From contig NZ_JAATJL010000001.1 of assembly GCF_011927905.1 (NCBI RefSeq), positions 992,001 through 1,056,000 of the forward strand: a stretch of 64,000 bases of DNA. Reading direction: 5' to 3'. The translations under genes were made by a program, and so were the position numbers. Shown here one piece after another: positions 1 to 9,812 of this stretch. Position 1 is the stretch's first letter. Every line of letters starts with the position of its first letter. Under the pieces are notes generated by a model. The model did no database searches. It was not told the DNA's origin and was given only the letters and a program-made list of their open reading frames with translations. The DNA is from Arthrobacter pigmenti. Its GTDB lineage: Bacteria > Actinomycetota > Actinomycetes > Actinomycetales > Micrococcaceae.

Positions 1-1
1 G

Positions 2-2219
<2,218 letters not shown>

Positions 2220-2223
<4 letters not shown>

Positions 2224-2681
2224 CTGTGAGCTGGCAGAAGGTGTTTTCGACTCTTGCCGCGGAGCGTTTCCGTGAGCTGTATGCCAAGGCGGTTCTCGGA
2301 CTGGAGATGGGCGCATCGCCGAAGGAGCGGTCCAAACTGGTCACCGCCGGTCTGCTTTTGGAGGGCGGGTCCGTGAACGATGGGCTGTTCAAGGACGTGC
2401 TTGGTGCTGCGGCAGGACCTCGGCCACAGGGGGTGGACAGGTTCTTTCGGGAGGGACGGCTGGATGGATTTCCAGCGAATCCAGCGGATCGGGAGGCGGT
2501 CCTTGAACATCTTGCCGACCGGTTATTTCCTGATCAGCGGGAACTCGATGAACCGCTGGTGAACAGGCTCGTCGGCACGGTCACGCGAGACATTCCGACC
2601 CTTCGGCGGGCGCTGGTTGATTACGGATACCTGGAGCGGAATCCGGACGGGACCGGATACCGGCGCGTGCTGGAGGAGTGA
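2220..2681 (+). CDS. DUF2087 domain-containing protein
   Basis: 153 aa. The C-terminal half carries the DUF2087 pattern: RFFREGRLDGFP, a helical segment around VLEHLADRLF, then RDIPTLRRALVDYGYLERN and GTGYRRV at the end. DUF2087 is often found alone or fused to HTH regulators and has no settled biochemical function; the N-terminal ~70 residues here look helical and may be a degenerate winged-helix. It overlaps the phosphatase gene by 4 nt and is the last gene of the ligA-led run. The domain call is fairly safe; no function is claimed. Confidence 0.8.
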
Positions 2682-2823
2682 CCGGGGGAGCAGCTAGCGT
2701 CACCCGGGTGCATGCTCGTGTCCGGCTTTTGCAGGCACTTCTCCGCGTTTATGAGTGCACTCGCTGTTCATGCGCACCCGCGTTCGGATGCGTGGGGGCA
2801 CGTGTTCACCGACCTCTTGTTCC
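2682..2823. other. intergenic gap between convergent genes
   Basis: 142 nt between the convergent DUF2087 and DUF222 genes. I see no credible gene, no strong hairpin and no T-tract here, so transcription termination for this pair is not obvious from the sequence. Confidence 0.5.
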
Positions 2824-4551
2824 TCAGCTGAGGGTCCAGTAGTGGTTGCGTCGGGGGTGTTGTTGGGGGTCGAGTTGTTGGGGTGGGATGAACCAGGGGA
2901 GTCGGTCGTGTACTTGGATGGTCCAGTCGCCTTGGTGGATTAGGTGATGATGGTGGCTACAGAGCAGTACGCCGTTGTCGGTGGTGGTGGTTCCGCCTTC
3001 TGACCAGGGTTGGATGTGGTGTGCTTCGGTCCAGTGGCTTGGCATGTGGCAGCCGGGGAAGGCGCAACCTTTGTCACGGGCGTGAAGTGCTTTGCGCTGC
3101 TTGACGGTGAAGAGTCGTTGGGCGCGGCCCAGGTCAAGGATCTCGTTGGTCCCGCCGAGCACGATGGGGATGATGTCGGCATCACAGGCGAGTTTCCGGA
3201 CGGTTCGGGCGTTGATGGGTCCGGTGAACGCGAAGGACGCCCCATCGGTAATCGCGTTCGGTCGATTGTCTGTGTCGTGGGCATGGTGACGGCTGTTTAG
3301 CCCGTTGGTGGGGTCGGGGGTGGCACCGTTTTCGGCTACTTCCCGCAGGAGGCTTTTGTAGTCGATGGTGACCAGGAGTTGTGGTCGGTGCCCTCCGGTT
3401 GCCGGCAGCTGGTCGGTGGCCAGTGCTATCTGGCAGGCGCCGATGAGCCCGTCGAGGAGTAGTTGGGCTCGGGTCCGGGTTTCGAAGGTTTCCTCACGCT
3501 CGCGGACCGGTGCGGAGGAGACGCCAGCGGCGCCATCATTACCGCCGGGTTGTGTGCGGGGGTTGGTGGTGGTGTTCATGACGGTGGTGAGGTATTCGTA
3601 TTGTTCGTCGGTGGCTGCGATGTCCAACAGGTGTAGTCCGCGTTTCTTGCCGCGGAGGAACACGCCTTGGCGTGCGGTGAGTTCCTTGTCGGTGGGTTCT
3701 GGTCCGTCGGGGTCCAGGTGTGCTTCCCAGCGGCGGATCAGCCGGGTAAGGAAGTCCGGGTCATAGGTGGTGGCGCTAGCGGTGAGTTGAGCTTCCATGG
3801 TCTCCAGCACGGTGGGTTCAGCAACGAAGCGGGCCCGGTCCAGTGCGGTGGCGATCAGGGTTGCTGACCGGCCGGAGACCTTGCTGCCAGAGACGTCCCC
3901 GGCAGAGATGTTACTTCCGGAGATGTTACTGGGGGAGGTCTTATTGGGGGAGACGGCTGCTGCGAGGTGTTCCAGGGGTGCCGGGAGGGTGTCGCCGGTG
4001 AGGGTGATGCGGGGTAGGAGTTTGGCGCCGAGGCGGAGTCTGCGGGTGGCTTCGCTGCGGCTGATCCGTAGCCGGTCCTGCAGGTACTCCGCGGTGCACC
4101 GATACACCGAGCGCCTACCCTGAGCGGTGTTCAAGCCGGGAGTGTTGAAGCCGGGTGTGTTGACGTCCGGAGTGTTCACGTGGGAGGTGTTGAAGACGAA
4201 TCCGGCACCACCGGTGGAGGGGTTTCCTTCGGCGGGCCGTCCTCCTGCGGCGGCGTTGCTGCGATCCACCGCAGTAGCGGCGGCGACTTGGAGGTACTCC
4301 ACGGTCCGGGATAGTTCCTCGATCCCGGCGAGATGCTCGCCCAATTCAGCCTGGCCCATCCCGATGAAGTCCTCAGTGAACCCGGCTGCGAACGAGGCGA
4401 CCAGCCGGTTCAACTCCGCAACGTCGATCTCCGAACCATTGGGCTCAGCAACATGATGCCCCGAACCGCTCCGTGGGCCACCGATTTCCGATACAGAGCC
4501 AGAGCGCTCATCACCGACGTCGGGGGTGTCGATGACCGCGGCTAAGCTCAT
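2824..4551 (-). CDS. DUF222 / HNH endonuclease domain protein (13E12 repeat family type)
   Basis: 575 aa from the ATG at 4551 (MSLAAVIDTPDVG). The open frame runs 19 codons further upstream, but that stretch overlaps the SOS-like box and looks untranslated. The N-terminal two thirds are DUF222-like (YRCTAEYLQDRLRISRSEATRRL). The C-terminus is an HNH nuclease: CAFPGCHMPSHWTEAHHI, then GGTTTTDNGVLLCSHHHH, with paired Cys and the His-Asn-His residues intact. Members are numerous in actinobacteria; several M. tuberculosis 13E12 genes are LexA-regulated. Two linkers consist of 5-residue repeats coded by 15-nt tandem repeats. It is probably a DNA nuclease, but the biological role of the family is unsettled. 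Confidence 0.9.
   Translation of the reverse strand: MSLAAVIDTPDVGDERSGSVSEIGGPRSGSGHHVAEPNGSEIDVAELNRLVASFAAGFTEDFIGMGQAELGEHLAGIEELSRTVEYLQVAAATAVDRSNAAAGGRPAEGNPSTGGAGFVFNTSHVNTPDVNTPGFNTPGLNTAQGRRSVYRCTAEYLQDRLRISRSEATRRLRLGAKLLPRITLTGDTLPAPLEHLAAAVSPNKTSPSNISGSNISAGDVSGSKVSGRSATLIATALDRARFVAEPTVLETMEAQLTASATTYDPDFLTRLIRRWEAHLDPDGPEPTDKELTARQGVFLRGKKRGLHLLDIAATDEQYEYLTTVMNTTTNPRTQPGGNDGAAGVSSAPVREREETFETRTRAQLLLDGLIGACQIALATDQLPATGGHRPQLLVTIDYKSLLREVAENGATPDPTNGLNSRHHAHDTDNRPNAITDGASFAFTGPINARTVRKLACDADIIPIVLGGTNEILDLGRAQRLFTVKQRKALHARDKGCAFPGCHMPSHWTEAHHIQPWSEGGTTTTDNGVLLCSHHHHLIHQGDWTIQVHDRLPWFIPPQQLDPQQHPRRNHYWTLS
3875..3964. repeat. 15-nt tandem repeat, about 6 units, inside the DUF222/HNH gene
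   Basis: Six consecutive 15-nt units each begin GAG on the plus strand (GAGACCTTGCTGCCA, GAGACGTCCCCGGCA, GAGATGTTACTTCCG, GAGATGTTACTGGGG and so on). On the coding minus strand they encode 5-residue units such as ISGSN and VSGSK, at about residues 196-225. Being a multiple of three, the array can gain or lose units without a frameshift. Confidence 0.8.
4127..4201. repeat. 15-nt tandem repeat, 5 units, inside the DUF222/HNH gene
   Basis: Five 15-nt units each start GTGTT on the plus strand (GTGTTCAAGCCGGGA, GTGTTGAAGCCGGGT, GTGTTGACGTCCGGA, ...). On the coding strand they give FNTSH-VNTPD-VNTPG-FNTPG-LNTAQ at about residues 117-141. Same period as, but different sequence from, the array at 3875-3964. 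Confidence 0.85.
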
Positions 4552-4563
4552 ACCTAATTGTAT

Positions 4564-4579
4564 TCGAAAACATATACGA
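4564..4579 (-). promoter_or_regulatory. SOS (LexA) box-like palindrome upstream of the DUF222/HNH gene
   Basis: TCGAAAACATATACGA lies 13-28 nt upstream of the ATG at 4551. Against the actinobacterial LexA consensus TCGAAC-N4-GTTCGA it matches 9 of 12 defined positions, with the outer TCGAA/CGA arms conserved. Family context supports it: several mycobacterial 13E12-family genes carry LexA boxes. Mismatches at the inner positions keep confidence moderate. Confidence 0.5.
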
Positions 4580-4610
4580 ATGGAAGAGCTTGTGGGAAAC
4601 GCCTGCACCG

Positions 4611-6302
4611 CTATCCCATGAGCCGCCTACGCAATTCGGCAACAGCGAGAGCTGTCCGGGAAGCGTGCCCAGTCCTTGCGAGGATCTCCGAAACGTGAAC
4701 CGCAACGGTTCGCTCAGAGATACCAAGCGTCTCCGAAATGTTCCTGTTGCTCGCACCCTCAAGGATGAACTCCAGGATTTGAGCCTGCCGTGTGCTGAGC
4801 GCCGGAGGCTGGGAAACTTCCGTGATGCTGAGCTGGCGGAGTTCGTCGCGCAGTCTCCCGGGCCACCGATCAACGAGCCGTTGCCCTTCTGTCAGGGCAA
4901 GGACGGCCGCGGTATGTCTACCCTCACGTCGATACGCGCGGACGAGCTGAACTTGCAAAGTCGCCCGCCAGATGGCGTTTCGGCAGCCAATGCGGTCGCC
5001 TACGGCAACAAGCTCGCCGGAGGACGCGTCAACTCCCGAATGATCCTTCAAGACCGCCTGCGCATAAGCCTTCGCCGCCGGGCACAGATTATCTACGGCA
5101 CCGCCGGGAATCACGCGATCAAGGAAGCGCACGACGACGGCGGCGTCCGTCCCTGCGGTGAGTGCAACTTCGGCTGCTTCCCAGGCACGCCCGGCCCGTT
5201 GAGCATGGCTGGTGGGGCTCATGCAATTCCCGTACTCGTTCAATGCATGCTCGGCACTTCCCCCGGACGCCGCCGCTGCAATCACACCACCGAGATAGGC
5301 GTAGACCCGCACCCAGATGACGTCGATCGCCGTGGATTCGGACATGGCGCGCCGGCCCCACCTCGCCGCTTCAGCCGCAAGCCCACGGGCAAAGGCGAAC
5401 TGGGCCAGTTTCGCAGCGATCGCCACCCGCTCACTGCGGCTCGCCTCGGTTGCTATGTGTCCGGTTCCGATGGCCCAGCCGCGCTCCCAATCGCCCGTTC
5501 GCGCAGCGAGGTCCATTCCTTGCCGGGCAATCGAGAGTAGTGACTTCCCTCCGAACAGTCGTGCACGGGCATGAGCCCGATCGTAGAGAGACCATGCTTC
5601 AGCGTCAGACAGGTTCTCCTGTCCAAGTAGAGCCACCAGGGAGTTGTTGATTGCGCGGGTTCGAGCTGCCGCTCCCAGATCGGTTGCGGGGTGCGAGAGA
5701 CGATCAAGCTCTGCGATCTGACCTTCGTCGGGATTAGGTCGGGTCGCTGAACAGCTTGCGAGTGTTACAGCTGAATCATCCCGTGCACGTGCTGCCAACG
5801 CATCGCCAAGACCCGAGGCACGCGCCATCGCCATCGCCGTCTCCGCCGAAGCGATCGACTCTTCATAACGCTCAGCCCGGAGTTCAGCCGCGGCACGGGC
5901 AGTTGTTACCAGGAGCTCCGCGACCGGGCTGGCGGCGATGTGGCGCGCGTCGGTCAACAGCGTCCACGTTTCCGATACATGCCCCTCAAGCCACGCCAAT
6001 TGGCTGAGGACGATCATTGCCCTGACCCGCGCCAGGGAGTGCTCCCCCGAGCCGACGGCATTCTGCGCCCGGGCAAGGGAATCGGCATACCGCCGCGCGT
6101 CGTCGTAATTTCCCATTGCGGCCGACGCCTCAACGGCGATCGCGAGAGCCTGCGGACAGGTCTTTAGCAAAGGGCCGAGAAGGTTGAGAGCAGCCTCAGG
6201 CTCACCGCCGTCGGCCAGTCTCTCAGCACGCGTAAGGAGTTCCGCTGGAAGGACAGCTATGGACACCCGCCAAGCATAGTCATTTTTTACTAGGAGCCGC
6301 AC
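4611..6302 (-). CDS. LuxR-family transcriptional regulator with a long helical-repeat sensor region
   Basis: 563 aa from a GTG preceded by GGAA; an in-frame GTG at codon 13 is an alternative start. The last ~60 residues are a LuxR/GerE helix-turn-helix (LSTRQAQILEFILEG, NRNISETLGISERTVAVHVS). The preceding ~480 residues are Ala/Leu/Arg-rich helices resembling TPR-type repeats (for example ARRYADSLARAQNA). No Walker A ATPase is present, so it is LAL-like without the nucleotide-binding module. The start is only 25 nt from that of the divergent ABC exporter, so regulation of the exporter is a reasonable inference. The ligand is unknown. Confidence 0.82.
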   Translation of the reverse strand: MRLLVKNDYAWRVSIAVLPAELLTRAERLADGGEPEAALNLLGPLLKTCPQALAIAVEASAAMGNYDDARRYADSLARAQNAVGSGEHSLARVRAMIVLSQLAWLEGHVSETWTLLTDARHIAASPVAELLVTTARAAAELRAERYEESIASAETAMAMARASGLGDALAARARDDSAVTLASCSATRPNPDEGQIAELDRLSHPATDLGAAARTRAINNSLVALLGQENLSDAEAWSLYDRAHARARLFGGKSLLSIARQGMDLAARTGDWERGWAIGTGHIATEASRSERVAIAAKLAQFAFARGLAAEAARWGRRAMSESTAIDVIWVRVYAYLGGVIAAAASGGSAEHALNEYGNCMSPTSHAQRAGRAWEAAEVALTAGTDAAVVVRFLDRVIPGGAVDNLCPAAKAYAQAVLKDHSGVDASSGELVAVGDRIGCRNAIWRATLQVQLVRAYRREGRHTAAVLALTEGQRLVDRWPGRLRDELRQLSITEVSQPPALSTRQAQILEFILEGASNRNISETLGISERTVAVHVSEILARTGHASRTALAVAELRRRLMG

Positions 6303-6315
6303 GTTCCACTAGAAA

Positions 6316-6321
6316 TATGGT
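6316..6321 (+). promoter_or_regulatory. candidate -10 hexamer for leaderless transcript of the ABC exporter operon
   Basis: TATGGT sits exactly 6 nt before the ATG at 6328, with no Shine-Dalgarno between them. That is the geometry expected if transcription starts at the A of the start codon. No clear -35 is seen. Confidence 0.45.
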
Positions 6322-6327
6322 CACTGC

Positions 6328-7299
6328 ATGGACTCAGCAATCGAGGTGCGCTCACTGCGTCGGACGTTCGAAGCCAGCAGGAAGCAACAAAGCAAGGGCA
6401 CAGCGCCCAAAGTCGCCCTGAATGATGTCGATCTCACCGTAAGCCCCGGTACCGTCCACAGTCTGCTCGGCCCGAATGGTGCGGGCAAGACAACACTGTG
6501 CAAAATCGTCTCCACAATGCTCCTCCCCAGCGCGGGCAGCGCAAACGTGGCGGGTTTCGACGTCGTGAAAGAGACCCGGCAGGCCAGAGCCGGCCTGGGC
6601 GTCGTGCTCGGCGGCGAGCGCGGACTCTATGACCGGCTCACACCGGTTGAAAACCTGATGTTCTGGGCCGCGATGTACTCGATGCCACGGCGAAAGGCCA
6701 GGGTCAGAATCGCGGAACTGCTGGAAAAGCTGGGGCTGACAGGTGTGGAAAACCAGCGCGTTGAAACCTTCAGCAGGGGTATGAAGCAGCGGCTGCATCT
6801 GGCACGGGGACTGATCGCCGACCAACCGGTACTCATTCTCGACGAACCGACCGTAGGCATGGACCCGGTCGCCGCCAATGGGTTCCGCGCCCTGATTCGC
6901 GATCTTAGGTTCGAAGGCAAGACCATCCTGCTGACCACCCACAACATGGAGGAAGCGGGCGACCTCTCGGACCGGCTGAGTTTCATCGACGGCGGTCGGA
7001 TCATCGCGGAGGGCACCCCGAGCGAGCTCATGCGAAGTACCGGATCCGGGTCAAGGCTTGAGCTGCCGGACCTCAGCTCCAGCCAACGCAGCGAGATCCT
7101 GGCGTCAATCGAACCGTTGGATGCCCAGGTGAGCGAGGACGGAACCGGCGGGCTGGTGTTGGTCCTGGAAGAACAGGCAGTGACGAAGGCGCTGACCATC
7201 GTCGCCGCGGCAGGAGTGTCCGTCTTTTCGGTCACGCCACCGAGCCTGGACGATCTCTACGTGAACCTTGTCGGCGATCGCGGAATGAGCTTGGGATGA
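6328..7299 (+). CDS. ABC exporter ATP-binding protein
   Basis: 323 aa cytosolic ATPase of an ABC-2 type exporter (drug/antibiotic or polysaccharide class). Walker A GPNGAGKTT (~residues 50-58), signature FSRGMKQRLHLARG (a variant of LSGGQ, common in this class), Walker B LILDEPTVGMDP and H-loop LLTTHNMEEA are all present. A C-terminal extension of ~100 residues after the ATPase core is typical of DrrA/CcmA-like proteins. It overlaps the first permease gene by 4 nt (ATGA). The substrate is unknown. Confidence 0.93.
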   Translation: MDSAIEVRSLRRTFEASRKQQSKGTAPKVALNDVDLTVSPGTVHSLLGPNGAGKTTLCKIVSTMLLPSAGSANVAGFDVVKETRQARAGLGVVLGGERGLYDRLTPVENLMFWAAMYSMPRRKARVRIAELLEKLGLTGVENQRVETFSRGMKQRLHLARGLIADQPVLILDEPTVGMDPVAANGFRALIRDLRFEGKTILLTTHNMEEAGDLSDRLSFIDGGRIIAEGTPSELMRSTGSGSRLELPDLSSSQRSEILASIEPLDAQVSEDGTGGLVLVLEEQAVTKALTIVAAAGVSVFSVTPPSLDDLYVNLVGDRGMSLG

Positions 7300-8078
7300 G
7301 CGCAACGCACACCTCAACGGTCATGGCTGGCGCAGTTATGCAGCACAGGCGCATGCGGGGAAACGCCGACTGGTATCTCACTCTCTTCACAGCTCCGATG
7401 CTGACCCTGGTTTTCCTCGCTATCACCCAGTATGCAGGGCGCTCTGACCTGAGTGGCTACGCCGTCCTCGCGCCCGGGCTGATAGCGCTGTGGGGCATGT
7501 GCCTTCATACCGCGGGCGAACTCATCACCCGGGACCGCGAAGCCGGAACGCTGGAGCTTCTGGTGGCGGCGCCGTCGTCGTTCTCCGCTTTGTTGACCGG
7601 GAGGGTAGGGGTGGTGACCTGCATGGGCCTGGTGGGATTCGTTGAGTCCTGGCTTGTGGGGTGGATCTTCACCGGTGAACCTGTGGCGATCCGGCACCCG
7701 GTCCTGTTCGCCGCGACCATGGTGTTGCTGGTGTTCGCGATGGTCGGCACTGCGCTGTCGATGGCGGCGGTATTCGTGCTCGCCCGCTCGGCCCGCTCCT
7801 TCCAGAACTCCCTCAGCTATCCCTTCTATCTCCTCGGCGGCGTGATGGTCCCGGTTGCCCTGCTCCCGGAGTGGGTCCATCCCGTTTCGGCGCTCGTTTT
7901 CCTTTCCTGGGCTTCGGATCTACTGCGCGAATCACTGACCATCGAGCTGGCGGGCGATGCCGCCTTCAGCCTGATGATGCTCGGAGTCCTTGGCGTGCTC
8001 TCCTACGTGATCGGGAATGTGTTGGTGAGGGCGTCCATCAATCGGCTTCGACGGACGGGGAAGATGACCTATGCCTGA
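7296..8078 (+). CDS. ABC-2 type exporter permease subunit 1
   Basis: 260 aa integral membrane protein with about six hydrophobic segments (for example LTLVFLAITQYAG, VLFAATMVLLVFAMVG, FSLMMLGVLGVLSYVIG). The layout is that of ABC-2 permeases. The motif RDREAGTLELLVAAPSS is the cytoplasmic coupling segment typical of the family. The start overlaps the ATPase stop and the end overlaps the second permease by 8 nt, so a two-permease heterodimer with the upstream ATPase is likely. Confidence 0.88.
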   Translation: MSATHTSTVMAGAVMQHRRMRGNADWYLTLFTAPMLTLVFLAITQYAGRSDLSGYAVLAPGLIALWGMCLHTAGELITRDREAGTLELLVAAPSSFSALLTGRVGVVTCMGLVGFVESWLVGWIFTGEPVAIRHPVLFAATMVLLVFAMVGTALSMAAVFVLARSARSFQNSLSYPFYLLGGVMVPVALLPEWVHPVSALVFLSWASDLLRESLTIELAGDAAFSLMMLGVLGVLSYVIGNVLVRASINRLRRTGKMTYA

Positions 8079-8874
8079 ACCAACCGCGACATTGAACGTG
8101 GTGCGAAGCGCTGCGCACATTGCCTTCGCAGATTTCCGCACGGTTTACTCACCGCTGACGTGGTGTGTCGGCTGGCTCGGGCGCGTCATCATGCAGGTCT
8201 TGTTCTTTGCCGTGATCGGCCTGCTCCTGAAGGAACCCGGCGCGATCCTGTATCTGTTCATCGGGCAGGCAGTCTTCCTGACCGCATCCGAGACGCTGTT
8301 CGCCATCCAGTCCACCCAGTGGGAGCGGGCCTCCGGAACCTTAGGCTTGCTGACGGTCGCGCCGGCCCGGTTGTGGCCGGTCTTCGTCGGCAGGAGCCTG
8401 CAGTGGATGCCGAGCGGAGTGGGAACCGCGTCGATCGTCCTCTTCGGAATCGGACCGCTGCTCGGCGTCGAGTGGAGCCTGCCTGCGGCTGTTGCCGCCG
8501 TCGTCGGGCTCGCCTGTGTTGCCTGCGGCACGTACGGGATGGCGCTCTTCGTTGCGTCATTCGTGCTGAGAGTGCCGCACTGGCGTAACGTCGTCGCGAA
8601 TCTGGTTCAGTCCGCCCACACGCTCCTGTGCGGCGTGGTGGTACCGGTGGCGTTCTGGCCCGAAGGCGTGCAATTGGTGGCGCAGGTGTTTCCCATGATT
8701 CATGGTTTGGCGGCCATCCGCGCTGTGCAGGGCACCCAGGCGGTATCCGTCGGGACGATCGGGCAGTTGGGGCTGTGCCTCGCGATCGGACTCGGCTGGC
8801 TGGTGTTGGCGGTCCTGATGTTCGAACGGTTCGCGCAACACGGTCGCCGAACCGGCTCGATCGACTTCGATTAG
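8071..8874 (+). CDS. ABC-2 type exporter permease subunit 2
   Basis: 267 aa membrane protein of the same class, with segments such as IMQVLFFAVIGLLL and LCLAIGLGWLVLAVLMF. ERASGTLGLLTVAPAR is the counterpart of the coupling motif in the preceding permease. It overlaps that gene by 8 nt and closes the three-gene exporter operon. Function is inferred from the operon; the exported substrate is not identifiable. Confidence 0.87.
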   Translation: MPEPTATLNVVRSAAHIAFADFRTVYSPLTWCVGWLGRVIMQVLFFAVIGLLLKEPGAILYLFIGQAVFLTASETLFAIQSTQWERASGTLGLLTVAPARLWPVFVGRSLQWMPSGVGTASIVLFGIGPLLGVEWSLPAAVAAVVGLACVACGTYGMALFVASFVLRVPHWRNVVANLVQSAHTLLCGVVVPVAFWPEGVQLVAQVFPMIHGLAAIRAVQGTQAVSVGTIGQLGLCLAIGLGWLVLAVLMFERFAQHGRRTGSIDFD

Positions 8875-8932
8875 CGGGTCACAATGGGTAGGCGGATTTA
8901 TCCAACCAATCCAGACGACAAAGGCTTATCCG

Positions 8933-9433
8933 ATGACCCTGACCATGCGTCGCGTGACTGAAACAGATTACGACGACGTCCGCCGGATTACGCGGGACGC
9001 CTACGTCGGCGCGGGCTACTTCGAAGATCCAAACCACCCGTACGTCCAGGTGCTCACCGATGTTGAACACCGGGCAGCGCACGCCGAGGTGTGGGTTGCG
9101 GAACTGGGCGGCGCCGTCGTCGGCTCCGTTGCGATCACCTTCGAAGGCCAGCGTTACACGGACATCGCGATTGCCGGGGAACTCGAATTCCGCATGCTCG
9201 CCGTGGACCCGGCGGTGCAGCGCGGTGGAATCGGCCGCCGCATGGTCGAGTGGATCATCGGGTATGCGCGCACGCTGGAAGGGATAGACGCGGTCAGTCT
9301 CACCAGTGGCTCCAACATGGTGCGCGCCCACGGCCTCTATGAATCGCTCGGATTCGAGAGGGTGCCAAGCCGCGACTGGTGGGTCCCGGATGAGGACATC
9401 CACCTCTGGGTGTTCCGCCTGGCGCTTCAGTAA
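8933..9433 (+). CDS. GNAT family N-acetyltransferase
   Basis: 166 aa single GNAT domain. The acetyl-CoA binding motif A is clear (RMLAVDPAVQRGGIGRRMVEW, V-x3-RGxGxG type), followed by NMVRAHGLYESLGFERV (motif B). A soluble acetyltransferase for an unknown amine, small molecule or protein. It stands alone 58 nt after the exporter operon and before gatC. Confidence 0.9.
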   Translation: MTLTMRRVTETDYDDVRRITRDAYVGAGYFEDPNHPYVQVLTDVEHRAAHAEVWVAELGGAVVGSVAITFEGQRYTDIAIAGELEFRMLAVDPAVQRGGIGRRMVEWIIGYARTLEGIDAVSLTSGSNMVRAHGLYESLGFERVPSRDWWVPDEDIHLWVFRLALQ

Positions 9434-9464
9434 TGCTGGGGACAGGACGCTCTCCTCGCGCCCG

Positions 9465-9470
9465 TAGACT
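9465..9470 (+). promoter_or_regulatory. candidate -10 element for gatCAB
   Basis: TAGACT lies 43 nt upstream of the gatC ATG in the 79-nt gap after the GNAT gene. No convincing -35 was found, so this is a weak call. Confidence 0.3.
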
Positions 9471-9512
9471 AGAACCCGAAACCTGAGTACATCGAAAAGA
9501 TCCTGGAGAAAC

Positions 9513-9809
9513 ATGCCCGAGATCACCCGTGAGGACGTCGCGCATCTCGCCCGGCTCGCCCACATCGACATGAGCGCCGAGGAGCTGGACCGGATGACCG
9601 GCGAGCTTTCGGTCATTGTCGACTCCATCAAGACCGTCAGCGAAGTGGCGGGCGAGGACATCCCGGCCACAAGCCACCCCATCCCGCTCAGCAACGTGTA
9701 CCGGGATGATGTCATCGGCGAAACCCTCACCAACGAGGAAGCCCTGAGCGGCGCACCGGACAACGCAGCGGGCCGGTTCAAGGTCCCCGCAATCCTGGAC
9801 GAGGAGTAG
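9513..9809 (+). CDS. gatC: Asp-tRNA(Asn)/Glu-tRNA(Gln) amidotransferase subunit C
   Basis: 98 aa, the usual size of GatC, the small subunit that wraps GatA and GatB in the tRNA-dependent amidotransferase. The N-terminus EITREDVAHLARLAHIDMSA is the family signature, and the C-terminus ends with NAAGRFKVPAIL. Preceded by GGAG 7 nt before the ATG. First gene of gatCAB with only 3 nt to gatA. Confidence 0.96.
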   Translation: MPEITREDVAHLARLAHIDMSAEELDRMTGELSVIVDSIKTVSEVAGEDIPATSHPIPLSNVYRDDVIGETLTNEEALSGAPDNAAGRFKVPAILDEE

Positions 9810-9812
9810 GCC

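Noticed and set aside
4590-5540. 316-codon plus-strand open frame
   Set aside because: Lies wholly antisense to the LuxR-type regulator gene; its composition follows the G/C-rich third positions of the real gene and no domain is recognisable.
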